DNA of 64,000 bases from Nostoc foliaceum FACHB-393 (GTDB taxonomy: Bacteria > Cyanobacteriota > Cyanobacteriia > Cyanobacteriales > Nostocaceae). Within the stretch, counting starts at the first letter, position 1. The number at the start of each line of letters is the position of its first letter. Below, one piece after another: positions 54,851 through 64,000 of the stretch. The translations under genes and the position numbers were made by a program. The DNA is taken from positions 1-64,000 of the forward strand of contig NZ_JACJTD010000015.1 in the NCBI RefSeq assembly GCF_014698505.1, in the 5' to 3' direction. The notes below the pieces were generated by a model that had not been told where the DNA came from, made no database searches, and was given only the letters and a program-made list of their open reading frames with translations.

Positions 54851-56452
54851 TTATTTTTCTGGTGGCAAATCTATACTGTAAAGAGTTTCTCCTACCAAGT
54901 TACGCAGTGTTACTGTCATCACTTTTGTATTTCTATCAATTTTAACTCCTCCAAAGAATTGCAAACCTTCACTTGGGGGCCGATTTGCTTTTGTACCTGG
55001 AGGAAGGCTTTGAAATATCAATTGTGGGCCAAAAGTATTTTCCAACTGGTTTGGCCCAAATGTGCCAGAGTTAAGAGGCCCGGCGACGAACTCCCAAAAA
55101 GGCTTAAAGTCGGTAAATTGGGCTTTACTGGGGTCGTAATAGTGGGCTGCTGCATAATGGACATCAGCAGTTAACCAAACAACATTCTGAATATTCTTGT
55201 TTTTAATAAATCGTAATAAGTCGGCAAGTTCTAGTTCTCTTCCTAAAGCTGGGCCATCTCCGTTAGCCCAAGCTTCAAAGTCCGTGCTACCGTCTCTAAC
55301 TATTAGTCCTAAGGGCATATCACTAGCAATTACTTTCCATGTTGCTTTTGATGAGAGCAATTGTCTTTTCAACCATTGCACTTGTTGTCTGCTCAAAAAT
55401 TCTGTTTCTTTACTTGACACTGGCTGACGATTAGGCGTGTTTGGCCCCCGATAGGTGCGTTCATCCAACATGAAAATATCTAATAACGGGCCATAGTTGA
55501 AAGAGCGATAAATTCTTGCTTTATCTGGATTTTCAGTTGCATACCCAATAGGTAGATATTCTAAAAATGCTTGTCTTGCCCTTTGGGCTAGCAAGTTAAC
55601 ATCCTTAACTATGTAGCGGTCATCGTTAAGAAGAAATTCCCCAGGATACCAATTATTTGTAGTTTCATGGTCGTCCCACTGTGCCAATATGGGAACTTCA
55701 GCGTTGAAACGCTTGATGTTTTCATCCAGCAAATTGTATATATAGTTGCCACGAAATTCTGTGAGAGTTTCTGCTACTTTTGATTTTTCTGGTGTAGTGA
55801 TATTTCTCCAAATAGTGCCGTCGTCTAGAGTTACTTGTGATTGAATTGGGCCATCTGCATAAATATTATCGCCAGAATGAATGAAAAAGTCAGGATTAAG
55901 TTGGCGCATAGTTTCGTAAATTTTCATCCCACCGAAATCAGGATTAATCCCCCATCCCTGACCGGCAGTGTCACCACCCCAAACAAAGAATATATCTCGT
56001 CCAAATTTGGGAGGAGTTCGGAAACTGCCATAAAAAGGAGCGCTGTAAGTGCCTTTATAATCTAAATCTTGGAAGATTACCCGATAAAATAATTGTTGGT
56101 CTGGTGGCAGGTTCCTCAGATAAAGTCGTGCTGTAAAGTCGCTATTTTTTAAAGCATTGGGTCCCACAACGCGCTGTACATTGCGAAAAGATTCGCTGGT
56201 AGAATATTCTACTACCATTTTGGCAGGGCGATCGCTGCGACTCCAAATGACGATGCTATCGTTGGAGATATCTCCGCTAGCTACGCCATAAGGTATAGCA
56301 GGACGCATTTTATCGGAGGTGATAATTGCAGGCGCTTGAGCAAAAACTTGTGATTTGGATACAAGATTTGTAGCAATAATTCCACCTGCTGTGATAGTTG
56401 AACGGAGCAAAAACTGGCGACGATTTAGCTGTAATGGACGATTAGATTCCAT
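54851..56452 (-). CDS. phoD: PhoD-type alkaline phosphatase/phosphodiesterase
   Basis: A 533-residue exported phosphatase. The N-terminus has a Tat signal (NRRQFLLRSTITAGGIIATNL, ending FAQA). The PhoD N-terminal β-domain (about 50-145) is followed by a metallophosphatase core with WGGDTAGQ, HSGDNIYADG, WDDHETTNNW and LTADVHYAAAHYY. PhoD enzymes use Ca2+ and Fe3+ and release phosphate from phosphodiesters and monoesters outside the cell. I chose MESNRP because it starts the Tat leader; a TTG five codons upstream is possible. It stands alone; no Pho box could be recognised. Confidence 0.88.
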   Translation of the reverse strand: MESNRPLQLNRRQFLLRSTITAGGIIATNLVSKSQVFAQAPAIITSDKMRPAIPYGVASGDISNDSIVIWSRSDRPAKMVVEYSTSESFRNVQRVVGPNALKNSDFTARLYLRNLPPDQQLFYRVIFQDLDYKGTYSAPFYGSFRTPPKFGRDIFFVWGGDTAGQGWGINPDFGGMKIYETMRQLNPDFFIHSGDNIYADGPIQSQVTLDDGTIWRNITTPEKSKVAETLTEFRGNYIYNLLDENIKRFNAEVPILAQWDDHETTNNWYPGEFLLNDDRYIVKDVNLLAQRARQAFLEYLPIGYATENPDKARIYRSFNYGPLLDIFMLDERTYRGPNTPNRQPVSSKETEFLSRQQVQWLKRQLLSSKATWKVIASDMPLGLIVRDGSTDFEAWANGDGPALGRELELADLLRFIKNKNIQNVVWLTADVHYAAAHYYDPSKAQFTDFKPFWEFVAGPLNSGTFGPNQLENTFGPQLIFQSLPPGTKANRPPSEGLQFFGGVKIDRNTKVMTVTLRNLVGETLYSIDLPPEK

Positions 56453-56930
56453 GATAAATAATGGCAAGCTTAAGAAGTATTACAGGATAAGTATTTAGCA
56501 CATTCTGTTATAGCAATAAGTAAAGATTGGGTTATCCAAGGGTTAATAAAAAGCTTTGCACCATTTATAATTACAATTAATATAAATTAACTTACACTGT
56601 TTACCTGTGAGGTTGCATAGAAACAATGGATTAGAGCAAGTTGTCTCACTCAGAAAATTAGGCTTTGTGCAGCCTTTTAAAGAATTGGTATTAGCTATTA
56701 TCTTTACCTCAGATTAAAGTCTGCTTAAACTCACGGACTCAAAATAATTTAACTGCAAGTAATTAGTCACTTATTTCCTTTCTTTGAACAGTGTTCATAA
56801 ATAATAATCACTGTTTGAATTGGTGGAAAGTTTTGCAAATAAGCAAGGAGATAAGGAAGTTAGAGTTAGCTTAATTTTTAAATTTTGTAGTCTGTATTGC
56901 TTGCAGAAATTTATCGTGAGGAAAACTGCA
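56453..56930. other. Divergent spacer with dispersed element
   Basis: 478 bp. It holds the second copy of the AATTGGTATTA element at 56590-56693 and is otherwise AT-rich. An open frame upstream of 56931 lacks coding character. Confidence 0.5.
56590..56693. mobile_element. Dispersed element ending in AATTGGTATTA (copy 2)
   Basis: Begins ACTTACACTGTTTACCTGTG, continues AGGTTGCATAGAAACAA and ends AAAGAATTGGTATTA. It matches copy 1 (52174-52272) strongly at both ends. Confidence 0.6.
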
Positions 56931-57482
56931 ATGAAATTGGTGCCAAAATTAGTATTTGCTGCTAGTCTTACTCTGGCTTTGACTACTATAAATGCAAAAT
57001 CTGCATCTGCTGCACTTGTGAATTATGCTTTTACCGTTGATAGTCCGATAAATAGAGGAAAAGGCTTTTTTAGCTTTGATGACTCAACTTTCAGTAATGA
57101 CAGCATTCCAGAAGCGATAGTTAAGTCACTTTATTTCCAATTCGACGGAGACTCTACCATTTATACCGAAAAAGATGATTTAAACTATCCAGACTTTCCT
57201 ATTGTATTTTCAACCACATTTTTAACAGAACAAGCGTCTTCTGTGGGATTAGATTATGCATTTGATCAAAAAGCTAATCCTTCAAATTCTAGAAGTTACG
57301 AAATCATTGGTGAGGATTTTACAATTTTTTCTAGGACTTCACCAAATACTGAAGTTTTTTCTGGTAAAGTGTCTTATAGAAAAGTACCTGAGCCTACAAA
57401 CTTAGGTGCTACTCTTTTTGCTTGTGGTCTTGCTTGGATCTTGAAGAAAAATACAACATCAATAGAAAAGGTTAAATCTTAA
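56931..57482 (+). CDS. Secreted PEP-CTERM-like protein
   Basis: A 183-residue exported protein with signal peptide MKLVPKLVFAASLTLALTT (cleavage near SASA), a β-rich mature domain, and a C-terminal sorting-type end: VPEP, then a hydrophobic stretch (LGATLFACGLAWIL) and a basic tail (KKNTTSIEKVKS). The VPEP motif is that of PEP-CTERM proteins processed by exosortase, though the last part is a little long. GAGG lies nine bases before the chosen ATG; the frame is open 37 codons further upstream but does not look coding. The function is unknown; surface or sheath is likely. Confidence 0.7.
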   Translation: MKLVPKLVFAASLTLALTTINAKSASAALVNYAFTVDSPINRGKGFFSFDDSTFSNDSIPEAIVKSLYFQFDGDSTIYTEKDDLNYPDFPIVFSTTFLTEQASSVGLDYAFDQKANPSNSRSYEIIGEDFTIFSRTSPNTEVFSGKVSYRKVPEPTNLGATLFACGLAWILKKNTTSIEKVKS

Positions 57483-57923
57483 CCTTTTTTTGAGACAGCT
57501 AATATTGTTTGTAGTAACTCATTGAAAACAATAGATAATTGATTCATTATAAAGCAATGAAGTATGAGAAATTTGTACTTCATTCTTTTTTTGCCGACCG
57601 CTCAGAGTTTTTTCATTCTATGTTAAAAACATGCTCGTGAAGAAGCGATGTCTAATGATAAGCCCTGACGCTCGTTCCCCCTTGGTGTATCGTAGACAAG
57701 ACTCGTTATCGCTCTTAGCGTCTCCCCTTCTCTGCGAGACGTAGTGCAAAGCGAGAAGACTGCTACCCCCTCACCGCTAAATATGTACGCAGTCAGAAAA
57801 GTATTGGATTTCCTGAAGTACTTTATATTCCCATATCTGCTTTGTGAATTTTGGGTCGCAATTTGGGAAACATAAGTTTGTAACGATTGATGAACTTTGA
57901 AATTATAGAGACGGATATTCAAG
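57483..57923. other. Intergenic region with repeat debris
   Basis: 441 bp. The stretch 57640-57780 is made of repeat-like GC-richer sequence (CTTAGCGTCTCCCCTTCTC and CTCTGCGAGACGTAGTGC). An open frame across it on the minus strand consists of this debris, so I do not call it a gene. The kinase promoter should lie at the right end. Confidence 0.5.
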
Positions 57924-59363
57924 ATGTTACCAGAAATATTACCTCAGCAGTCAAGGCTTGAGAGTATGCTGACTATGGGTGGCATAACAAATGCTAATGA
58001 GTCAAACTTGCGATTAGAGTCAACTTTGCAAGAATTACCCTGTTGGCAGGTTCACATCGAAGTAGAGCGTCCAGGTAATGATTTAGCTATGCTCTTTAAG
58101 CAAGAGCCTTTACTGCCGGGAATTATTTTAAATAATAATCAACAGTATGTGGGGATGATTTCGCGGCGGAAATTTTTTGAGCATATGAGTCAAACCTATA
58201 GTTTGGCACTATTTTCTATAAGACCAATTAAAATTCTTTACAAGTTTTTCCAGCAAGAGATATTAGCATTGTCTGAAGATATGCTCATTGTCAATGCCAC
58301 TCAGGCAACTTTGCAACAATCACCTCAAATTGCTTATGAGCCGATTTTAGTGAAAACTTCGTCTGGAAAATATAAGCTCGTCGATTTTCATCAATTACTC
58401 TTAGCTTACTCTCAAATTCATGTCTTAACACTTGTTGAATTAAAGGAAGTAGAGGAACAATCTAGAGTCGCTAAAGTAGGTTTTCGTGATCTTCAACAGA
58501 ACTATACGCAATTAATCCAGAATGAAAAAATGGCTGCCTTAGGACAACTCGTTGCTGGTATTGCACATGAAATCAATAACCCCGTCAACTTTATTGCTGG
58601 TAACCTTGTTCACGCCATCGAATACAGTCAAAATCTACTCAATCTTATTAGATTATACCAACAATGTTATCCTGAACCAGAAGCGGATATTAAAACTGCG
58701 ATCGCACAAATTGAACTGGATTTTTTAAGTACTGATCTCCCCCATCTTCTCACCTCTATGGAGGTTGGCACCAAACGAATCGAGCAAATCATTCTTTCCT
58801 TACGAAATTTTTCTCGTCTTGATGAGTCTGAGAAAAAATTAGTTGATATTCATGAAGGTATTGATAGCACACTGTTAATTTTACAAAGTCGTCTCAAAAA
58901 TAACCAATTCGGTGGAAGCATAAACATAATTAAGGAATACAGTGATATTCCCCAAGTTGAGTGCTACGCTGGATTACTTAATCAGGTGTTTATGAATATT
59001 TTGGCGAATGCCATTGATGCGATAGAAGAGTCATTAGCCATTAGCCATAACCTGCGCGAAGGCGAAGCACCTACTTCATCGCTAAGGGATAAAGGCAAAA
59101 TTTGCATTCATACTCAACTCACTGATGACAAGCAAGTAATGATTCGTATTTCCGATAATGGCCCGGGAATCCCAGAGAGCATCCAAAACCGATTATTTGA
59201 TCCCTTTTTCACCACTAAACCCGTTGGTAAAGGAACTGGACTAGGTTTATCTATCAGCTATCAAATTGTTGTAGAAAAACACGGTGGTCAGCTACAATGC
59301 ATGTCAGCTATTGGCAAAGGGACTGAGTTTATTATTAAAATTCCCGTTCCACTTAATTATTAA
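57924..59363 (+). CDS. Soluble sensor histidine kinase
   Basis: A 479-residue kinase without membrane helices. Residues about 40-165 resemble a CBS-pair-like sensory region (LLPGIILNNNQQYVGMISRRKFF and YEPILVKTSSGKYKLVDF). A coiled coil then leads to the acceptor domain with H near 215 (VAGIAHEINNPVNF) and the HATPase with NQVFMNILANAIDAIEE, DNGPGIP and GKGTGLGLSIS. The transmitter is of the same subtype as those at 26514-32426 and 24905-26448. A short insertion (LREGEAPTSSLRDKG), whose DNA looks like GCGAAGGCGAAGC repeat debris, sits inside the HATPase between the N and G1 boxes. No response regulator is adjacent. Confidence 0.85.
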   Translation: MLPEILPQQSRLESMLTMGGITNANESNLRLESTLQELPCWQVHIEVERPGNDLAMLFKQEPLLPGIILNNNQQYVGMISRRKFFEHMSQTYSLALFSIRPIKILYKFFQQEILALSEDMLIVNATQATLQQSPQIAYEPILVKTSSGKYKLVDFHQLLLAYSQIHVLTLVELKEVEEQSRVAKVGFRDLQQNYTQLIQNEKMAALGQLVAGIAHEINNPVNFIAGNLVHAIEYSQNLLNLIRLYQQCYPEPEADIKTAIAQIELDFLSTDLPHLLTSMEVGTKRIEQIILSLRNFSRLDESEKKLVDIHEGIDSTLLILQSRLKNNQFGGSINIIKEYSDIPQVECYAGLLNQVFMNILANAIDAIEESLAISHNLREGEAPTSSLRDKGKICIHTQLTDDKQVMIRISDNGPGIPESIQNRLFDPFFTTKPVGKGTGLGLSISYQIVVEKHGGQLQCMSAIGKGTEFIIKIPVPLNY

Positions 59364-59451
59364 CAAGTTTAAAAAACAAGCCATAAGTAAGGGATAGATA
59401 TTTTTATAAATAGTCAATATTGCCAGTTTTACTTCACTTAGATATTGAATT

Positions 59452-60555
59452 TCAACTATAAGTTCCTGCTGTTTCACTAGTCACCTTTACAGGTTCTGAC
59501 ACGATATCATCTATTTTATTAAACTCTCCAGCCCGCCAGCTATCTGTTGTATCTTTGATAAAACTAGCAATAGGGATCGCAATTAACAAGCCCAGCACTC
59601 CTCCCAATTTTGCCCCCAACAGCAAAGAAATTACCACCCACACGGGATTTAAACCAGTTAAATTACCGAGAATTCTAGGTGCTATAAAGTTAGAATTAAC
59701 TTGGTCGATGGCAACAGCTACACCTAAGACTTCAACTCCTAACCAAAAGTTTTGCAGCGCCACCAACAAACTTACTATGGCAATACCTACTCCTGTACCA
59801 AAGGGGAAAAGAGAAAATAAACCAATACCGATGCCAAAAAGCAGAGCCAAGGGAACTTGCAGCGCCAAAAATGCCAGTGTAATTGTCACCCCCAACACAG
59901 CTCCCAATGTTGCTTGACCAATAAAGTAATTGTGGAAATCCTCTCGCAGTAATTCCCGTACTCTTAACCCAATGTTATGGGGAAACCACTGAAAAATTCC
60001 GTCCCAAAGACGTTCGCCGTTCAATATTAGGTAGATGGTCAAAACTACCGCCAGCAAGACGTTGAGGACAATACCAATGGTATCGACGGCAAAACCAAGA
60101 ATTCTACCAGTGAAGGATTGCAGTTGATTAGATAATCGTTCAAGAACTTGGGTAAATAAACCACTTAAATTAATGGGAAGCTGTTGTTGACTTAACGCCC
60201 AATCTTGGAAAGCTTGCAACTGCTGAGTACCAGAATCAATCCAACTAGGCAAGATATTCGCTAGTTCGTTAAGCTGTTGGATAATCAGGGGAACCAAGGT
60301 GATGCCTAAAGCTACTAAAACCACTACAGTTAAAAGTAACACTCCCCCGATCGCTAGGTTGCGTTTCACCCCTTGTTCTTGGAGAAACTGGATTGGATAG
60401 TTCAAGACAAAAGCTAGTAGAATAGCTGCGGCAATAATGCTGACCAAGGGTTGAAAGTACTGTATAACCTGGAGTAATAGCCAACCGTTGAGAATAGCAA
60501 TGGGAAATGCCAATCCTATAGTTAACCATCGCGGTAGTTTGTTTGCTGATTGCAT
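59452..60555 (-). CDS. AI-2E/PerM-family transporter
   Basis: A 367-residue membrane protein of the AI-2E family (UPF0118/PerM), with about eight helices. Recognisable parts are the N-terminal double helix, a large extracytoplasmic segment (about 95-160) with WALSQQQLPINLSGLF, and the C-terminal GTGVGIAIVSLLVALQNFW to NFIAPRILGNLTGLNPVWVV stretch. Members export small molecules or ions (some are Na+/H+ antiporters), so the substrate is open. It is convergent with the kinase gene at 57924. Confidence 0.85.
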   Translation of the reverse strand: MQSANKLPRWLTIGLAFPIAILNGWLLLQVIQYFQPLVSIIAAAILLAFVLNYPIQFLQEQGVKRNLAIGGVLLLTVVVLVALGITLVPLIIQQLNELANILPSWIDSGTQQLQAFQDWALSQQQLPINLSGLFTQVLERLSNQLQSFTGRILGFAVDTIGIVLNVLLAVVLTIYLILNGERLWDGIFQWFPHNIGLRVRELLREDFHNYFIGQATLGAVLGVTITLAFLALQVPLALLFGIGIGLFSLFPFGTGVGIAIVSLLVALQNFWLGVEVLGVAVAIDQVNSNFIAPRILGNLTGLNPVWVVISLLLGAKLGGVLGLLIAIPIASFIKDTTDSWRAGEFNKIDDIVSEPVKVTSETAGTYS

Positions 60556-60678
60556 TAGTGATTACTCCACAAGAGTTCTAACTTTATTTTGGCTTCAGTT
60601 TGGATTTATGAAAAAGCATATCGTCATCTAGGAGATCATGCTGCAATTGCAATATGGGCAAGCAGGGATAAACTGAGT

Positions 60679-61110
60679 TTATTGGTTTGTCTCTATAAAA
60701 TCCAACATAATTCGTTGATGCATATTCCCCAAAGGTCGCACTTCACCAGCGTTTTGCGAATAACAGTTACCCTGGTGAATATCTTCTGGGGTCAATAACC
60801 CCATATCCCATCCTTCAGTCAAAACCAGTTGATTTAATTCCACTAAGAGTGGTGCATGAAAGACATGACGGACTACTCTTTCGTCGGGATAACAGCCAAA
60901 TTCCATAAAGGGTGGTAGGTTGTAGCCGATTTCTTCTAAGATTTCTCGCTTCACAGCTACCTCTGGCGTTTCACTAGGTTCGACATGACCGCCAAATAGT
61001 GCCCAGTAACCAGGGTAGAGAATACCGGGGATGTTGTCGCGCAGCTGCATGAGAAACTTGTTATTTTGGTAGAGAATTGCGATCGCTACATGCACCGGTT
61101 TATTGTTCAT
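60679..61110 (-). CDS. Nudix hydrolase
   Basis: A 143-residue Nudix enzyme with an intact box GGHVEPSETPEVAVKREILEEIGY (about 41-64), which binds Mg2+ and cleaves nucleoside diphosphates linked to another group. The substrate cannot be read from sequence. It lies 21 bp downstream of the lipoprotein gene on the same strand, so the two are probably co-transcribed. Confidence 0.88.
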   Translation of the reverse strand: MNNKPVHVAIAILYQNNKFLMQLRDNIPGILYPGYWALFGGHVEPSETPEVAVKREILEEIGYNLPPFMEFGCYPDERVVRHVFHAPLLVELNQLVLTEGWDMGLLTPEDIHQGNCYSQNAGEVRPLGNMHQRIMLDFIETNQ

Positions 61111-61131
61111 ATGTTCATTTTTAATTCCTGA

Positions 61132-61620
61132 TTACTCTTCTTCTAGATAAACTTCCCCCAATTCTTTACCAGCTAAGGGGATACTTCGGTAGCGAACTTT
61201 ACCCTTAATTACCACTTGTGCCCCCTCGACCAGATTCTTTTGATTGGTGACAACCCAAATTTTGCCAGTCGAGTCATTAATTTGATAAGCCCACTGCTTC
61301 ATCAGAGGAGCTTGCTTTTCCACCTGACCTTGGATGTAAACTATAGCCTGATTGTCTTGTTCTGGTTTAATTTCTCGAATTGGGGTGACATTGCTACCAA
61401 TTTTGAAATTACTCCTATTCAAGCCAGACGAAGTTAAACTACCACAACTACAAAGTCCTACCATCAATAAACAAATCAGCCCCAAGCGGTAGGGAATCAT
61501 CCCGTGCCCGTACAAGAACGAAAGGGACAAATTTCTTGTTTGTTGCATGAAAGCCACCGATTGAGCAAATTTTTGCTTCACTGCTTGCTTTGTCGCCAGT
61601 TTCATCAGGTCTGTTCCCAT
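61132..61620 (-). CDS. Putative lipoprotein, unknown function
   Basis: A frame of 162 codons. An internal MIPYRLGLICLLMVGLCSC at residues 41-59 is an ideal lipoprotein signal (lipobox LCSC), so the true start may be the ATG at 61500, giving about 122 residues. The mature part is β-rich (IVYIQGQVEKQAPLMKQ, GKIWVVTNQKNLVEGAQVVIKGKVRYR) and reads like a small OB-fold domain. The function is unknown. It lies upstream of the Nudix gene. Confidence 0.65.
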   Translation of the reverse strand: MGTDLMKLATKQAVKQKFAQSVAFMQQTRNLSLSFLYGHGMIPYRLGLICLLMVGLCSCGSLTSSGLNRSNFKIGSNVTPIREIKPEQDNQAIVYIQGQVEKQAPLMKQWAYQINDSTGKIWVVTNQKNLVEGAQVVIKGKVRYRSIPLAGKELGEVYLEEE

Positions 61621-61905
61621 CTATACTATTCTCTGCGCTTTCAGAAACACACTCTCAACTGAGCAAAAAATGTTCTGAATTTCATCCTTAATTCTTTATT
61701 CTTCAGATAACGCCATTGATCTGAGAAAATAAGCATTATGGATTTACTGTGAGAAAAACGCTACGACATCAAACAGGATCACAAAAGTAGTTAAAAGTCA
61801 AGAGTCAAAAATCAATATTTTAACTCTGGATTTTAGACTGTTGACTCCGCCTAGACCAGAAGCGGCTGAATTTTGACAAAATGGCGAATATAGCTGGGAA
61901 TTCTC

Positions 61906-62784
61906 ATGGAAACAAAAACTGCCAAACTCCTTGATGGTAAAGCAATAGCAGCAAAAATTCAGCAAGAACTTTCTGTTGCCATTACACAATTACAACCAAA
62001 AATTGGACGACCCCCTGGTTTAGCAGTGCTGATGGTTGGCGATAATCCAGCGTCAGCAGCTTATGTTCGTAATAAAGAAAAAGCCTGCGCTAAAGTTGGC
62101 ATCGCCTCCTTTGGTAAGCATTTTCCCGCCCAAACTACCTTTGAGGAGTTAGAAGAGGTAATCGCTGCACTAAACCACGATGAACGGGTGGATGGAATTC
62201 TAGTGCAGCTGCCCTTACCTAACCACTTGGATGCTGTGGCTTTGCTACATCAAATTGATCCCGATAAAGATGCTGATGGACTGCACCCAGTTAACTTGGG
62301 GCGACTAGTACGGGGAGAAACCGGTTTACGCAGCTGCACCCCTGCTGGTGTGATGCGGCTTTTAGAAGAATATGAAATTCCCTTGCAGGGAAAACAGGCA
62401 GTAGTGGTGGGACGCAGTATTTTGGTGGGTAAGCCGATGGCACTGATGCTTCTAGAAGCTGATGCCACAGTTACGATCGCTCACTCGCGATCGCATGACC
62501 TCAAAACCATCACCCAAAATGCTGATATTCTAATTGCAGCAGTAGGTCATCCCGGACTGATCACTGCTGATATGGTGAAACCGGGCGCTGTTGTGGTAGA
62601 TGTGGGAATGAATCGCGTCACCGATCCTAGTGGCAAAAGTCGCTTAATTGGCGATGTCCACTTTGAATCAACAGCTGCTGTAGCAGAATTTATCACCCCC
62701 GTTCCTGGTGGTGTTGGCCCTATGACTGTCGCCATATTGTTGCAAAATACATTTGCCAGCTATTCCAGGGCGGTAAGAGAGTGA
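61906..62784 (+). CDS. folD: FolD: methylene-THF dehydrogenase/cyclohydrolase
   Basis: A 292-residue bifunctional enzyme of one-carbon metabolism, interconverting 5,10-methylene- and 10-formyl-tetrahydrofolate with NADP. Motifs: [14 protein letters not shown] (catalytic K of the YxxxK pattern), [10 protein letters not shown], the Rossmann segment [16 protein letters not shown], and the end [18 protein letters not shown]. Length is normal. It is followed by crtE 138 bp downstream on the same strand. Confidence 0.97.
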   Translation: METKTAKLLDGKAIAAKIQQELSVAITQLQPKIGRPPGLAVLMVGDNPASAAYVRNKEKACAKVGIASFGKHFPAQTTFEELEEVIAALNHDERVDGILVQLPLPNHLDAVALLHQIDPDKDADGLHPVNLGRLVRGETGLRSCTPAGVMRLLEEYEIPLQGKQAVVVGRSILVGKPMALMLLEADATVTIAHSRSHDLKTITQNADILIAAVGHPGLITADMVKPGAVVVDVGMNRVTDPSGKSRLIGDVHFESTAAVAEFITPVPGGVGPMTVAILLQNTFASYSRAVRE

Positions 62785-62824
62785 GGAGTGAGGAGTGATG
62801 AGTTAAGAGTTATTAATCTTAATT

Positions 62825-62845
62825 CCTAACTCCTAACTCCTAACT
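62825..62845. repeat. Heptanucleotide tandem repeat (STRR type)
   Basis: Three copies of CCTAACT between folD and crtE, preceded by GAGTGAG-type repeats from 62783. Confidence 0.75.
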
Positions 62846-62922
62846 CTTCATTTTTTCAGCGCCACAGCACCTTAAAATTGTGACGTATAAGACAAAAATC
62901 CCAAAATGTCAGGAACTTAAGA

Positions 62923-63855
62923 ATGGTAGCAACTGATAACGTTCAAAAGACACCACCAGAGGAAGCCACGTTTAACTTAGCAGCTTATCTGAAAGAGCGA
63001 CAAAAGCTTTGTGATAATGCTTTGGATCAGGCTATCCCCATCATTTATCCAGAAAAGATTTATGAGGCGATGCGCTACTCGTTATTAGCTGGAGGCAAGC
63101 GTGTACGTCCCATTCTTTGCCTTGCTACCTGTGAAATGATGGGTGGAACCATCGAAATGGCCATGCCAACAGCTTGTGCTGTGGAAATGATCCATACAAT
63201 GTCGTTGATTCATGACGACCTCCCAGCGATGGATAATGACGATTACCGTCGTGGGAAGCTGACAAATCATAAAGTCTATGGCGATGATGTGGCGATTTTG
63301 GCTGGGGATGGCTTGTTGGCTCTCGCTTTTGAGTTTGTTGCCCTTCAAACCCCCCAAAGCGTTCAGAGAGAGCTAGTCTTGCAGGTAGTTGTCCGTCTTG
63401 GTCGGGCGCTGGGAGCAGCTGGTTTGGTCGGCGGTCAAGTTGTCGATTTAGAGTCGGAAGGTAAATCAGATATTTCCCTAGAAACGCTAAATTTCATTCA
63501 TAAACACAAAACGGCCGCTCTTTTGGAAGCTTGCGTAGTTTGTGGTGGGATCATAACTGGGGCATCACCTGAAGATTTACAACGACTGACCCTTTATGCT
63601 CAAAATATTGGGCTAGCATTCCAAATCATAGATGATATTCTGGATATCACTTCTACTCAAGAGCAATTAGGCAAAACAGCTGGTAAAGACCAAAAAGCCA
63701 AGAAAGTGACCTATCCCAGCCTTTGGGGACTTGAGGAATCGCGCTCAAAAGCCCAAGAGCTAGTTAAAGCAGCTTGTGCGGAATTAGAACCATTTGGGGA
63801 GAGAGCCAAGACACTCCAAGCGATCGCTCATTTTATTATCAGCCGCAATAACTAG
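62923..63855 (+). CDS. crtE: Geranylgeranyl diphosphate synthase
   Basis: A 310-residue trans-polyprenyl synthase. The first aspartate-rich motif [10 protein letters not shown] and the second DDILD are both present, with GGKRVRP upstream and GLAFQIIDD before the second. It makes GGPP from IPP and allylic diphosphates for carotenoids, chlorophyll phytol and quinones. The cyanobacterial order folD-crtE supports the name. Length is normal. Confidence 0.93.
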   Translation: MVATDNVQKTPPEEATFNLAAYLKERQKLCDNALDQAIPIIYPEKIYEAMRYSLLAGGKRVRPILCLATCEMMGGTIEMAMPTACAVEMIHTMSLIHDDLPAMDNDDYRRGKLTNHKVYGDDVAILAGDGLLALAFEFVALQTPQSVQRELVLQVVVRLGRALGAAGLVGGQVVDLESEGKSDISLETLNFIHKHKTAALLEACVVCGGIITGASPEDLQRLTLYAQNIGLAFQIIDDILDITSTQEQLGKTAGKDQKAKKVTYPSLWGLEESRSKAQELVKAACAELEPFGERAKTLQAIAHFIISRNN

Positions 63856-64000
63856 TACAGCTTTGCGGAATTTGTAATTCCTATACCGCAAGCGTTTTAT
63901 TGATTTGGAATGGGTGGTTTATTTACACCATACTGTACTACTACCGCCCAGCGGAATTCACTCATTCAAAATTCCAAAAGCTTATTTGATCAGCTTTTAG

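Noticed and set aside
57623..57922. 99-codon frame on the minus strand
   Set aside because: It spans repeat debris around 57640-57780 and ends at the kinase start; composition is not protein-like.

Overview
The window looks like chromosomal DNA of a filamentous, probably heterocystous cyanobacterium of the Nostoc type. The evidence is the many copies of the HIP1 octamer GCGATCGC, heptanucleotide tandem repeats (STRR type), several small palindromic mobile elements, phycobilisome linker genes, a cyanobacteriochrome kinase, very large multi-sensor kinases and a WD40/NB-ARC protein. I could not run any search; family names come from recognising motifs and whole-protein resemblance.

Layout. (1) 1-5.6 kb is a green-light chromatic acclimation locus: ccaR faces away from cpeC-cpcL(cpcG2)-cpeR-ccaS, and a perfect 11-bp direct repeat (CcaR-type G-box) lies between them. 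CcaS senses light, CcaR activates the operon, CpeC and CpcL build rods, and CpeR should switch on phycoerythrin genes elsewhere. A small mobile element abuts ccaS and supplies its stop codon. (2) 5.8-9 kb holds an LprI-like secreted protein, a lipid kinase of the YegS family and a metallophosphatase. (3) 9-16.2 kb is a stress/envelope block: hydrophilic protein, CAAD membrane protein, BON lipoprotein, duplicated YflT/glycine-zipper protein, and a 1043-residue membrane protein with about seven 85-residue repeats. (4) 16.7-21.2 kb has a hybrid kinase with a bilin-type GAF domain, then ilvD.

(5) 21.6-24.7 kb holds a two-gene candidate conflict module (EACC1-like protein plus membrane-anchored caspase-like protease) and an Uma2 gene with a shrunken second copy. 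(6) 24.9-32.4 kb has a 1970-residue Ser/Thr-His dual kinase followed by a broken kinase with the same transmitter. (7) 32.4-36.8 kb is repeat-rich with DUF1499 and class V aminotransferase genes and a 1.7-kb gene-free stretch. (8) 36.8-43.2 kb has two RTX calcium-binding proteins flanking one gene that fuses a glycosyltransferase to a complete parvulin-type prolyl isomerase. I consider this the most unusual arrangement here.

(9) 43.4-50.5 kb has two tiny membrane proteins, a CreD-like membrane protein, a KamA-type radical SAM enzyme and a 14-blade WD40 NB-ARC protein. (10) 50.9-57.5 kb has small unknown proteins, an MlaE-type permease, a PhoD phosphatase and a PEP-CTERM-like protein. (11) 57.9-64 kb has a third kinase of the shared transmitter family, an AI-2E-type permease, a Nudix hydrolase, a lipoprotein, folD and crtE. 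I found no rRNA, tRNA or CRISPR array.
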